A DNA stretch of 64,000 bases. It comes from Neocallimastix lanati (nom. inval.) (lineage: Eukaryota; Neocallimastigomycota; Neocallimastigomycetes; Neocallimastigales; Neocallimastigaceae). The stretch covers positions 406,001-470,000 of the forward strand of contig JACVTC010000069.1 in NCBI GenBank assembly GCA_016946835.1, read 5' to 3'. Below, in pieces: positions 11,072-29,600 of the stretch. Position 1 is the stretch's first letter. Each line of letters begins with the position of its first letter. The position numbers and the translations under genes were made by a program. The notes below the pieces were generated by a model that was not told the DNA's origin, searched no databases, and worked only from the letters and a program-made list of their open reading frames with translations.

Positions 11072-13476
11072 ATGGGCCATAAATCTCATCATCATCATCA
11101 TTCAAAAGAAAAAGATAGAGGACGTAGTAAACATAAGCATCATTCGTCACATTCAAAAAGGTCTTCAAGTCAAGATTCTCTGTCAAGTTCTAACTCAAGT
11201 TTAACTAATAGTTCAAGCGATTCATATTCACTTCATTCTCATAAAAAAAGAAAACATAATCATAAGCATCATCATAAAGAAAAGGTATATTAGGATTATT
11301 TATCATTTTGATATTTTTTTTTCTTTTTTTTTTTTTTTTTTTTTATTAAAAAAGATATTATATAACAAAAAGATAAAATTTAAATTTATATAAATTAATT
11401 TTAAAATTATATAATTTCATTTTTAAATTCGAACATTTAAAAACAAACAAAAAATAATAATAATAATTATATGTTACAAGATTATAATTATTGTTTTATT
11501 TTAAAGTTCAATAATCAAAATTAAAACATAATAATATATAATTAAAGCCATATAATTATAATAATTAAATTTATTCATAATTTTTGTATAATAATTATTC
11601 TTTTCTTTTTTAAATATATTAATGATAATATAATTTTGCTTATTAAATTTAAAGAAAAACGATAAAACTATCGGTTCTAATTCTACTGAAACTTTAAAAA
11701 AAGAAAATTTTCTTATAGGTCCTTCATTACCATCTAACCTAGCAAAACCTAATAGTATTGAAAAAAATTTACCTGATAAAAATATACATGATATAAATAC
11801 AACTGATAATAATAAAAAAAAATTTGTTGGACCAATGCTTCCATCATTTATGCAAAATGATAATGAAAATAGTAATGATGAAAATGATATTACTAATATT
11901 ACTGATAAGTCGTCTGTTATTATAGGGCCATCTTTACCTTCATCGTTAAATAACAACAATAATAATGAAAAGCAAAAAATAAATATAATAGGTCCTTCAT
12001 TGCCATTATCTCTTAATAATAATAATGATGAACAAATTTCCAAAATAATAGGACCTTCATTGCCCTCTTCAGTTGAAAATAAAATAATAGAAAAATCTGA
12101 AGAAAGTGATGATGATATTATTGGACCTTTACCAATGGCACCAGGATATGAATTAACTGTAATATATATATATATATATATGGTTGTTTATATTTTTTAT
12201 TTCATAAATAAAATTTTTTTTATCAAAATTAATTAATTAAATTAAATTAAATTAAATAAATTACTATGCATATAGGAAGAAGAAGAAACTCAACGAATAA
12301 TTAATGAATTTGAAGAAAGAGCGGATCGTATGAAGCGTAAATTAGAAGGAAAAGACGAAGTAATTATTACTGACAAATACTATAAATTATTTTTTATTAA
12401 ATAATATTTAATAATTGATATTTCTTATATTTCTTATCACTAATTTTAATTGAATTATTTAATACAGCCTGAAAAGCCCAAAAAATTGGTTAGAGATGAG
12501 GTATTTAAAATATTAATATAATTAATTTTATATAAAATTTTATTAAATATTGATTAATATTATTATTTTAATATAATTATTATATTTAATAAAAAATAAA
12601 AAATAATTATTTTTTTTTTCTTCTTTTTATTTAATATTAGTGGATGACAACATTACCAGAAGATAATATATTAGATAGTAAATATTTATTTTAAAAAATA
12701 TTAGAATATAAAATATAATAACAAACTATACAATAAATTTATTTTTATATTTATAGAGGTATTAATTGCAATTTTAATTAAATTTATATAAACATATATA
12801 TATATATATATATTATTTCAGGAATAAATATATTAAAACCTAGGCAATTTAGAAAGAATGGTATTACGAAGATTGATAGATCAGGATGGACAGATACTCC
12901 AGCTGATAAATTAAGAAAACAGAAAGAGGTTTAAAAATAGTTAATTAATTAAATTTTAATTATTAAATAAAAATGATATAATAATAATTATTGTTTATAA
13001 TTTTTTTTTTCTTAATTATTAATTATATATAGGGAGTCAAAGAAAAAGAAGAAAAAGTTGAATATATACAAATTAATAAGAATGATATAAATATGCAAAA
13101 AATGGTTGATGAATATAATGTATGAATTTTGTATAATATATATAAGAAATAAATATTAAAAGTTATAAAAAATAATGTTTTTACTAACATTTATATTAAC
13201 AATAATAATAATAATATATTCATAAAAAATATATATAATAAATAAATAAAGAAGGAGTATCGTAGTGAATCATTATATGATCAGCATGCTAGAGAATATT
13301 TCAAAAATAAAAAATATGAAGAAAATGATATAAGTAAATTACCATTTGATCGTGAAAGAGATGTATTAGGAGTTGGATCTAAAGGATCTATTGGAAAAGC
13401 AAATCAATTAAAAGGAGTTTTGGGAATTGAATCAGCTAATAGATTTACGCATTCAAGTAATAAAAGATTTTTATAA
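11072..13476 (+). CDS. GPALPP1: GPALPP motif / DUF3752 protein (GPALPP1-like)
   Basis: Eight exons join in frame to 429 aa: 11072-11284, 11655-12158, 12276-12359, 12468-12500, 12641-12677, 12822-12928, 13033-13119 and 13252-13476. The N-terminus (residues 1-71) is rich in His, Lys and Ser, like a nuclear low-complexity tail. Exon 2 carries the name-giving motif five times (IGPSLPSN, VGPMLPSF, IGPSLPSS, IGPSLPLS, IGPSLPSS) and a sixth worn copy (IGPLPMAPG), spaced by Asn-rich linkers. Then come an acidic helix (EEEETQRIINEFEERADRMK), the W-M-T-x-L-P motif, SGWTDTPADK, and the DUF3752 end with FDRERDVLG, KANQLKG and SANRFTHSS. Human GPALPP1 is a poorly characterised nuclear protein linked to RNA processing. 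Exon 4 is only 33 nt and exon 5 only 37 nt. Family assignment is firm; the function is not. Confidence 0.88.
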
Positions 13477-14269
13477 CCATTAAGCTTATATATTATTGAA
13501 TCTTTTTTGTATAATATATATATATTTATAAGTGAATAAATGTATTTAATACTACATTCTAATACTATAATAATAAATAATAAATAATTAAAAATAATTG
13601 TTTTAATAAAATTTATATAATATTTATTTTATAATTTATTTGTGTAACTTTAAATAATACATTTAATTTTTAATAAAATATATTTTTGTTGAATTCAATA
13701 TTAAATTTTAGTAAAGATGATTAATTTTTTTGTAAAAATAGAGATTTAATTATAAAAACAAAACATTAGTAAAAGTATAAAATATAAGGATATAACTATA
13801 TAAAAAGTCCTTTTAATAAATTATATTATGTTTTATTTACTAATAAAAAAAATTTTTTTCTTCTTAATAAAATAAAATTAGTTATCATTTTTTTAACTCT
13901 AATGAAACAAAAAAAAAAAAAAAATTAACAATATACAGTAAAAGAAATATAATTAAATATAATATTGTCATATTTAAAAAAATAAAATTTTAATTTTTAT
14001 TTTAAATACGCTATTAATTATTCCTTATTAATCATAATATATAATTATTTTAATTAAATTTTTAATAAAATATATGAACTTTTATTTATTATATTATATT
14101 TAATTCTTACCCATAACTTATTATTTTGTTTTCTAGTTCGTAATTATTCTTTAAGTTTGAATCTTTTAAATTCAAAATATAAATGAGAAAGTGAATAAAT
14201 AAATAAATAGTAATAGTAATAATAATAAAAAGAAAAAGAAAATATTTATTTTCTTATGAAATATTAAAA

Positions 14270-14302
<33 letters not shown>

Positions 14303-14573
14303 ATTTATATAATTTCAATAATTCAAAAAAAAAACACCTTTATATATATATATTAAAATAAAATATAGTAAAATAATAATAATAATAATAATAATAAAAA
14401 CACTTATATATATATATATTAAAAAAAAATTATATAAAAAATATATATAAAATAATAATTCATAATAATTCATATATATATATGATATAGTATTATTTAT
14501 TAACAAAAAATAATAATAAAATAAACTAAATAATAAAAGAGGCAAAATTAAATATAATAAAGAAAAAAGAAAG
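13477..14573. other. AT-rich spacer between two tandem genes
   Basis: Between the GPALPP1-like gene and the ABC transporter, both on the plus strand. It holds (TTA)n near 14271-14301, (AAT)n near 14376-14396 and TA runs. I see no gene; a minus-strand frame at 14315-14545 is a by-product of these repeats. Confidence 0.55.
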
Positions 14574-19567
<4,994 letters not shown>

Positions 19568-19782
19568 TTAATAGAATAATATAATAGAATAATATATAAA
19601 TATATATATATATATTATTTTATTAATGTTAAAAAGAAAATTTTTAATATTTTTAGTTTATCAAAAATAATTATAAAAGTTAAAATTCATAATAAAAATA
19701 ATAGTAGTAGTAATAATGTATTTTTTAAATTTGGATAAATAATATATATATATATATATATAATTAAAAAAATAAAAATAAA

Positions 19783-19813
<31 letters not shown>

Positions 19814-20242
19814 TATAATAAAGAAACAAAATGTAATAATCATAATCTATTAATTTATTAAATTTCAGAGGAAAAAAAAAAAAAAAATTAATTATAATAA
19901 TAATAAAATAATGAAAATAAAATTAAAATTAATTATATTTATCTACGTATTTTATTTTTAATTATTTATTTGATTATCTATAAAAATTCTCAATATAAAA
20001 TATATATATATAATAAAATTTTTTTATTTTTATTTATTTATTTATTTATTTATTTATTATTTTATTTATTTATTTATTTACTTATTTTGTCTTGTTATCT
20101 TTTTTTTTTTTTTTTTTTTAAATATATATATATATATATATATATTTAAATAAATGAAATTTTAATTAAATAAAGATTTATAATTAAAAAAAAAAAATAA
20201 AATAATAATTTTAAATTTTTAATGATTAATTTTTAATGAAAA

Positions 20243-20275
<33 letters not shown>

Positions 20276-20610
20276 TAATATTTTAATAGAAATGGAGAGA
20301 TATTATAAAATAAATAATATATTATTATTTTAATAGAGAAATAATTATTGTAAAATAAATATAAAAAAAAAATAAAGATTTTAATTTTAATAAAAAAAAT
20401 AGTAAAAAAAATTAATAATATTAATAATAATTAATAATTCTTTATAAAATATATATATATAATAATTTTGAATATTTAATAAATGTATATAATTATTTAA
20501 ATAAATACATAAATATATATATATAATAATAATAATAAAAATAAAAATAAATAAACTGTTATTGTTATAAATTATTAATAAATAAATATAAATTATTTAA
20601 ATATTTATAT
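19568..20610. other. Convergent intergenic region, 3' ends of ABCB8 and MDN1
   Basis: About 1 kb between two genes that point at each other, so both should end their transcripts here. It holds many TA runs (19741-19761, 20123-20147, 20251-20273), (TTTA)n near 20030-20083 and (AAT)n near 19788-19812. No coding block is seen. Confidence 0.6.
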
Positions 20611-23600
20611 CTAATCATGTTGAACCATCATAAAGTATTGACGTAAAGTTTCAGATAGAATTTCAGGTAATTGATTAATATCAGAAAGAATAACATAATT
20701 ATCAAATGGGAAAGTACTAATATATCTTTCTAATTTAAATCCTTTACCGGGTTGTTTAATTACATTATTCATACCAAGAATTTGTTGTTTCGTATCTATA
20801 ACTACAAATACAACCATAATTTGTTTTTCCATGGCAGTATGGACTAATGATTTAATTTGTTCATGATTTTCACATATACCATCAGAAAGAATAATTTGAA
20901 GCTGCCAGAGGGTTTCATTATGAGATGAGCTACGTTCACGTGCTTCTTCCAAAATACTTAATGTTGAAGTCATAAGTTGTTGAATATCCGTACTTTGTTG
21001 CTCGAATGTAAATTGACGAATTGCCTGAGCACCAGATTCATCATTAAATGGACTTTCAAATGGATGAACTAAATTTACAGTTTTACCGAATCGTACAACT
21101 GCTAATTCACCAGCTTCTAATTGAGTTAAGGCTTTAGAAATCATTGCTAAGGCCTCAAATGTTAATTGTACAGAATGAGATTCACTCATAGATTTAGAGT
21201 CATCCACAGAAAGCATAATTTGATATTGACGCTTACTTGGCTTAGTTCTTCTTAACCAAATCTTATCCTTTTTAAACTGACTTGCAATATATGGAATAAT
21301 TTTTTTCATATTTAATCTTTTACCATTTCTGTAATCACCCTTAAGTTTAGTAGCTAATGTAGGTTCTAAAATTAATCTTAATTGTTCACATAATTCCATA
21401 GAAAGATCAAACGTTAATAATTCATAATCTTTCCAAAGTTGATGAGCTTTGTCCATATCATCCTTATTAGCTCTCCATTCAACCATTTTCTTTTCTAATT
21501 CTTCTCTTAATTCTTCATAATCCTTTTCTGGTTCACGATCAACATCAATATCAGAATACTCTTCATCTTCCTCTTCATCTTCTCTATTTTCTTCTTCTGT
21601 TTTTGTAACCTTATCATTTTCTAAGTCATTTTCAGCTTCATTATCCCTATCATTTGACTTTTCTGTCCTAACATCTTTTTTATTATCTGATGATTCTTCT
21701 TCACCTTCTTCTTCATTATCACTATCACGTTGATGAAGTTCTGCAATCTTATTGAAACCATTCTTTTCATTATTGAACTTCTTGGTATCATCTCTCATTT
21801 CTTCATCTTTTTCATTTTCTTCTTCATCCTCAGGATTTGCCATTGCACCTTCATCATTTTCTTCTTCTTCCTTTTCTTCATCAATGGCAGCTTTCTTTTC
21901 TTGTTTTTCAAGTTGTTCTTCCGTAGCTGTACCAAGTGTTTGTAAATCGTAGGCTTCATCATCTTCCTTTAGATATTCAAATGTATTATCTTCATTTACC
22001 TTTTCATGGTCTTCATTAACAGGAGCATCTTTCTTTTCTTCATCTTGTTCTTCCTCTGGTTCAATAATAGACTTTAATCTCTTTTTCCACTCCTTTAACG
22101 AATCACCTAATGAACGGTTTGGATTAATTTCACGTGGTTGTCTCTTCTTTCTCTCATCTAAAGTCATATTTTGCATAGAAGAGGTAGTATTTGCCATATC
22201 ATTATTAGATTCATCATTACCAAATTCTTGTTGAGCAGAAGCATTATTATCATTAATATTTTCAAGATCATTATCTTCATTATTATCATTTCCAAATTCA
22301 TCTTGAACACCATATTGATTTTCACTTTGTTCTTTCTTAACTTCAGTATTATCCATAGTAGCCTCATTCTCATTCTCATTTTCATCTTCATTATTTTCAT
22401 CTTTAGCATTATCTTCATTATTTTCATTTTCTTCATCCTTTATAGCCATATTATTTTCAAATTCTTCATCTTCATCCATACCTTCCTTTTCTTCTTCTCC
22501 CTCTTCTTCATTCGAACCTTCGTTATCATCTTCTCTTGTATCATCTTCATTTTCACCTTCTTTTTCTTCTTCTTCACCTTCCTCACCTTCTAAATTGTCA
22601 TCTGGAAGTTCTTGGAAATCTTGTGGAATATCTTTTTCCATAATTTCATCATTATTTTCTTTTACTTCTTCATCAACATCCATTGAATCCTCATCTTCAT
22701 TTTCCTTTTCATCAACATCCATATCCTTTTGTTTTGAATCATCTTCTTCACCACCATCCAAATTAAGGTCATCCGGTAATTCCATATCATCATCTTCTTC
22801 CTCTTCTTCTTCTTCCTTTAATGGATTATCCATACTTTTAATATCAATATTATTATTTTCTTCAAACATATCTTCATCATAATTATTAATTTCTTCCTTT
22901 TGATCATCTTCATCATTTGCTTCATTCTTTTCTTCTTTTCTGTCCTTATTTTTATCTTGCTTAGTTTCTTGATCATCCTCCTTTCCTTGTTCAGGTTCAT
23001 CATCATTTTTAGCAACCATTTCTTCTTGACTAGTTCCTTCTTTAGCTTCAGAATCCTTTTCGGTCTTTTCATTTTCATCAGCTTTTTCATCTTCCTCATC
23101 ATTCCACATTTTTTCATCAATAACATTGGATTGATCTTCATCAATTTCACCCATTTGTTCTTCAAGTTCTTCCTCACCATCTTCTTCTTCTTCCTCTTCT
23201 TCATCATCATTTTCATCGCCTGGCTGTCTTTCAACATCTTCTAATTTTCCTTCGAAATCTTCATTCATCTCAATTGCATTATCATCATCTTTATCCTTAT
23301 TTTCATTATCTTGAGGTTGTTGAGTTTGTTCATCCTTAGTACCTTCAATTTGATCTTCGTTTTCAATTTCATCACTAACATTTTTATTACCCTGTCCTTC
23401 ACCAATACCAGTACCAGCAACATTATCTTCCATAGTTTCTTCTTCACCACTATAAATCTTTGGAATAGAAAGACCAGCCTTATATAATGATATAAAAAGC
23501 TTACAGTTAATAAGTGAGAATTTAACAAACACTCTATGGTAACAAGTAAATTCATAAAGTTGTTGTTGAACAATAATATTGTAATGATCATAAATTACAA

Positions 23601-26600
23601 ATAAATTTTTAATTTGTTGTAAAACAAATTCTTTCAACAACTTTTCATTGGACGATAATCCATTAATAAGGCTGAATAATTCTTCAGTAGTGGCGATAAT
23701 TCTTTCAATTTTCAATGTTTCCTTTGAATTCAATAAATTCTTATTAATATCATTTAAATGAATAGCTTCAAATTCATCTTCTTCTACAGATTCTTCGGTT
23801 CCTTCCTTCTTATCTTCTTCGTTCAAACTACCCTTAACATTTTGGAATGAAATCATTACACTTTCAATGATTCTGTTGATCTTATTAACAAGATCATTAA
23901 GTCTTGCTGGATCTACATTCAAAACATCTTCCAATTTAATTGAATCATTCTTTAACTTTTGATTAATATCTTCCAAAGTATTCATTAACTCTTGCATTAA
24001 TAAACTTGAACTATTAAGATTATATTTCTTTATATCATTAATAAATTCTTCAAAGGTACTACAGTTTCTATTGAACAATTCTTGTAATTTTTCATTCTTT
24101 AATGGATTAGTAATTTGATATTGTTGAGCTTCAGAAACAAGTGTATGATAGAATCTATCAGTGTTTTTCTTACATTTCTTTATTTTTTCTAAAATGACTA
24201 GAACTTTCTGACTATCTTCCTTTGTAATACTTTGAATAAAGCTTATTTGTTGAACATAATCATAAGCTTCATCAATTAGTAACTTTTGTTTCTCCAAATA
24301 TTCAATATAGATATGACTAGATAAGATAATATCTGATGGACTAGTTTTAGTTTCATTAGCTAACATATAAACATCTTGGATTTGATGATAAATATATAAA
24401 AATTTAGAGTAATGTTCATTTAAGCTAGCAAGAACAGTTCTTTGTTGTAAAATCATATAAAGCATATGTTCTTCTGAACTCAATGATCTTTGAACATCTA
24501 AAGCACTTAAATCTGGAGAAGCTTCATGCGCAAGAGATCTTAATAATGAAATATAGGCAATAAATTTATAATATCTATCATTAGATTGATTTATCATATT
24601 TTCTATGTGTTTAAATAAACCAGTCTTTGCAGAGGAAGCATGAATTAATTTAAAGGTTTGGTCAACTGTATGATTCAATTTGAAAATATAATCGGTCTTC
24701 TTTTGATTTTCAAAGTACTTTACATCTCTTAAGCGAAGACCCATCTTCTTAAATTGATTAAATAAATCAGCAAGGGCTTTCTTTCTTAACGATTTTTGAA
24801 GTTTCCATGCTTTTTCATCCTTAGCATCATCGGATAAGGTTTCATTCTGCTTTTTGAATTCTTTAAGGCGTTCAACGATAGTTTCACAAAGTTCTTCAAT
24901 AATATTGGCTTTTTTGGTATATAATCCTGTACGTAAAAATTCTCTATTAATGGATTTCATTTTCTTTAAAATTAATGGAACTTGAGCCAATCTTTCCTTA
25001 TTTTCAATTTGTTTTTCAACTTCTGCTATCCTTGTTTCATCATTAGATACTTCTAAGGAAGATACTAATTTAACATTATGTGATTCAAAATAGTCACGAG
25101 CTGAACGGTATGAACCCAAACTAGTATTTACCTTTGGTTCTTGATTACTAGTGTACTTGGTTTGGGCTTCAACAATCTTTGTATAGATTGACGTATTCAA
25201 AATTTCCTTATATTTCTTAATAAATTTATTCAATTGGTAGTGAGTTCTTTTAGCACTTTCTTTTAATGCATAGATGTTAACATCCTTCCATTTTGCAATT
25301 TTAACATAATTCTTTAATTCCTTTTCAATAGGTTTTCTTGAAGTCTTAAGGAATTCATCAATTCCCTCCTTAAATTGAGTATAATATTCATGAATATTCC
25401 AAAGAATATTTGCAATAGTAATAAACATATTGTTAGATTGATGATACTTTGTGATTTGAAGATAAAATTGGTAGATCATATCAAGTCTGGAATCAAATTC
25501 ACCTAAGGAAGAATTTCTAATAAACTGATCAACACCATTCAAAATACCTGAATAAATTTCTTCATATTCTTCTAACTTAAGCTCCACATTCAATTCATTA
25601 CACTTATTTATAGGTTCAAGAATCAATTTGTATAGATAGAACCAAAGCTTGGAAGCTTTTTCAGCAAATTCTTTATCTTGAATTTCTAATAAATCCCACC
25701 AAAGCTTCAATTCATACTTTCTCCATTCAACAATTAATTCAATAACCTTATTCATTTCAGCCTTGATAGAAACTTCTTTACTAGCATAAGCTTCCCATTC
25801 ATCACATTTTTGAATTAAAATTTCTAAACCAGTTAAAATTTTAATTACTGGGGAAGTAATTGGGAACAAAGCAATTCTCTTACAAATAGTAGATAATTGA
25901 AGTAATACAGAATGACCTGGCCATCTTTGTAGTAATTCATGCAATTTATTTTCCATTTCTATTAAGATTGGAATAGACTTGGATACTTCTATTATATTTT
26001 CATCTTTATAGAAATTGTAATTCTTTACCTGACGATCACCATTAATACGTCTCTTAGTTTGATGAATCATTACTAAATTACCATGATAACAGGTTGAATC
26101 TATTTCATCAGATAAGAATGGAGAAGTTTCCTTAATGATTTTACTTGCCATGTCATAGGACTTAACAAATGCATTGTATTCCTCTGAAACATCTTCAGTA
26201 TAATTCTGAATCATAAAGTATCTTTGAGATTCCACGATCTTCGAAGCTATCTCTTCAATTCTTCCTAAACGAGATTTACTTAAAAGTGATTTCTTTGATT
26301 CTTTAGGTTCAGTAACTGGTTTCTTAGAGCCATCATCCAAAGCCGTACTTGTAACATCTTCAAAATCTTCATAATAATCAGGGAAAAGTTCATTAAATTC
26401 TTCTTCCTCCTCATTTTTATCAATCATAACATCATTTTCCTTGGTCTTATATTTGAATAATTCTTCCTCCTCCTTAATCTTTTCTCTTTCTTTTTCTTCA
26501 ATCAACGTAATAATACGAGAAAGTTCCATATAGATTAAATTAATTTGATTATAGTAGGGAGCAGTGATTCCAGAAATTTTAACTTGATGATTTAATCTAG

Positions 26601-29600
26601 CAATAAATGTATTTAATAATTCTATATACAAATCAATTTTATCATCTTCTAAGGACTTTTTAATCTTTAGACTTCTTTTAATTTGGTCAAGTTGTGAAAG
26701 ACTAGACGGAATAGATTTTAACCAGAGATTGCATTGACCAAAGTTCATTAAGTTTCCAACAATAGCATTAATATCTTGATCATTACCTTCACGAACTACA
26801 GTACCAGAAATTAATTTTAAACCATATTTAATTTGGTAAATAGCTATAAATATTGGCTTCAATAAATCCATATATTTTGGATAGTTTGACTTCATTCTTT
26901 CAATAAAATTAAATAAATTGCTTTGTAATAAAGATTCGCGTTGAAGATAGCTTTCATCCGAACCTAAATTACGTACAATTTCAAGGAGTTGACTTTCATT
27001 CAAAAGGGTTTTACTTAATTGTTCTAAATCCTGGAAAATGGATAAAATCATTGTCTTTTTTGGTCTTAATGGAACCTTTAATAATAATTCAGAGAGCTTA
27101 GCTCTAGCTTTAACTAATTGATCTTCAAGTTTTTGAATAACAATACTTTTACTATCACCTTTATTAATCTTTTCAATTTTCTTTTGAGTGTAAATTTCAT
27201 TTTCATAATATTTCACTAATTGTTCTAACAAAAACTTTTCAACAATAACTTCTGCAGCTGGATCAACTGGGAATTTTGGAATAATAACCATAACCAACAA
27301 AAGACCAGTACTTATCCAAGCTTGACCCATTTCCCTAGTATTTTCTGTTCTCTTTAAACGATCCATAATTGATGCTATATACTTAGAATTAAGCATTTGG
27401 AAAATTTCATCATTGGATTTGGATAATAGTCCTAAAAGTTCTTGAATTATACCATTTCTAGCCATCTTATCTTCATTGGAAAGATTGAATAAGGAATTAA
27501 AAAGTGCAAGAATTTGATGATAATCTTCTTCAAGGAAAGAAGATTGATATGCAACAACTACACTTTTAATGGTATAAATAATTTGAGCCAGTTCATTATC
27601 AGTACGAGTAAATTTTTGTTGCTCAACCTTAAAATATTCTTCTAAACTGGTAATTTTTTGAATCAAGTTTTGATATTCATAAGCAGAGCAATTAATAGAA
27701 TTTTGAATAAGTGTTGATACAAAATAAGTTTGTAAACTAGTATATAAATAAGTTGATCCATCTAATAATAGTTTCTCTACAAGGCCTTCTTGATTGGTAT
27801 CAATATAGGTATGGAAGACGTTTTTCCATAATCTCTCATGCCATTTGAGTATACTTTCATTGATAATACCATCAATCATCTTTTCATTATAACTTAAACG
27901 ACTATTTTCTAATTCATTGGCATTAACTAACCAACCCAAATAAATGTACTGCCAAGAATCAAGAGGTGGACGAGAAGTTAATTGGATCATAAATTGGTTA
28001 AGAGATTTAATAGTTTTAACGTAATCATCCGCTTCATAAGAAATTATAGATTTCTTATTTTTAACATTGTCAAAAATCTTTATGGTTTGATAAATAAAGT
28101 TCATTTCATTCCAAATGGATTGATAATCCATTAATGCCCAAACATCACTACCTCTTAATTTTTCATTTTGCTTCACAAGAAGTGATAATGGTTCACTATC
28201 TAATAACGTTTGATCAATATCATCATTAACACCATTTAATATACTAGACTTGAAATCTTCAATTTCCTTCATATTTGATTTAACTTTAGATTCTAATTTA
28301 CCAGGAAGTTCCTTCATTAAATTAAAGAGTTCATTGATGGACTCATTTTGATTATTCTTTTTATTTAAATAGTATAGGGTAGCCATTCCTTCAGCAAGAG
28401 ATTGTCTCATTTCTGGATCAGTATAAACATATGGATGACTAATCCATTCATTAAATTTAGCACTAGAAATATTAATCATTTCATTTAAGGTACGGAAAGA
28501 CTCTTCAACCTTGAATAAATCATTGGATTGAAGCATTAAAATACCAGAATTTTTCCAATACATAGTATTAGAATTAATTAAACTAACCTTTAATTCCTTT
28601 TTAATATTTTCTATCATATTATCTAATGGTTCAGATTGCATAACAATTGGTATCTTCTCAAGAAGGTCTAAAAGTTTAATTAATATAATATAGATTAAAT
28701 TATAATCTAATTCCTTATTCTGAATGTGATCCCATAAATTTTCGTACTTGTTCATTATTTCTTCAAATACTTCAATAGGACCATTAACCATATTTTCGTT
28801 GATAAAATTAGAAATAAGATCATTCAAAATATTAAATAATTCATAGAAATATTTAATAATTGGATGAGAAAGTTGAGATTCAAGAATTCGACCTTGACTG
28901 TAGCCATAGGACTGTTGAATAATGGATAATTGATTAATCTTGATTGAAGCTGCCTTTTTATAAACAAGTTCAGCTTGAATTTTTTTCTGGCTTAATTGAT
29001 AAAGAATAGTAAGAGCCTTTGGTGTATTTTTAAAGATTATGAATGAATTGGTTAATTCTTCAAAGGAATTACGTTCAATCTCACCTTTAATTTGATTAAA
29101 TAGATATGGATTATAATTTTCTAATGATAAACTTTGAAGTAAAAGAATTTCATTTGGAATTTGAAGTTGACGTGAAATATTGGCAAGAGAAACTACATAC
29201 AATTGCATGAAGGATGAACCGAAAATACTTGTAATAATACTAATAATATCCCTAACAGTTCTTTTCAATGTATTATCTTGAATTAAATTATAAATATACT
29301 TAAGCCATTCCACACGATAAGTCCAATCCTTGAGTGTAGAATTTAATATAAAGTATCTGAAGCAGGCATCTAAAATTTGCATTGGATCAACATTTTTAAA
29401 GAGTTCTGTTTTTTTCATATCAAGACATTTTAATACAAAGTATAGATAAGAACCATGATAACAAACCATAGCAAGAGATGGAGATGATTTAATGAAATCA
29501 CCAGAAATAAAGTATGGCCAACTAAGTGGAGCTAAAATAGAAGTAAAGTCATCATAAATTGGAACATGAATAGATATTTGATCAAGAGTCATATTTAATT

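Noticed and set aside
21730-23591. Many overlapping frames on both strands inside the MDN1 acidic region
   Set aside because: The GAA/GAT-rich codons of the Asp/Glu tract give open frames in all readings; only the midasin frame has domains.
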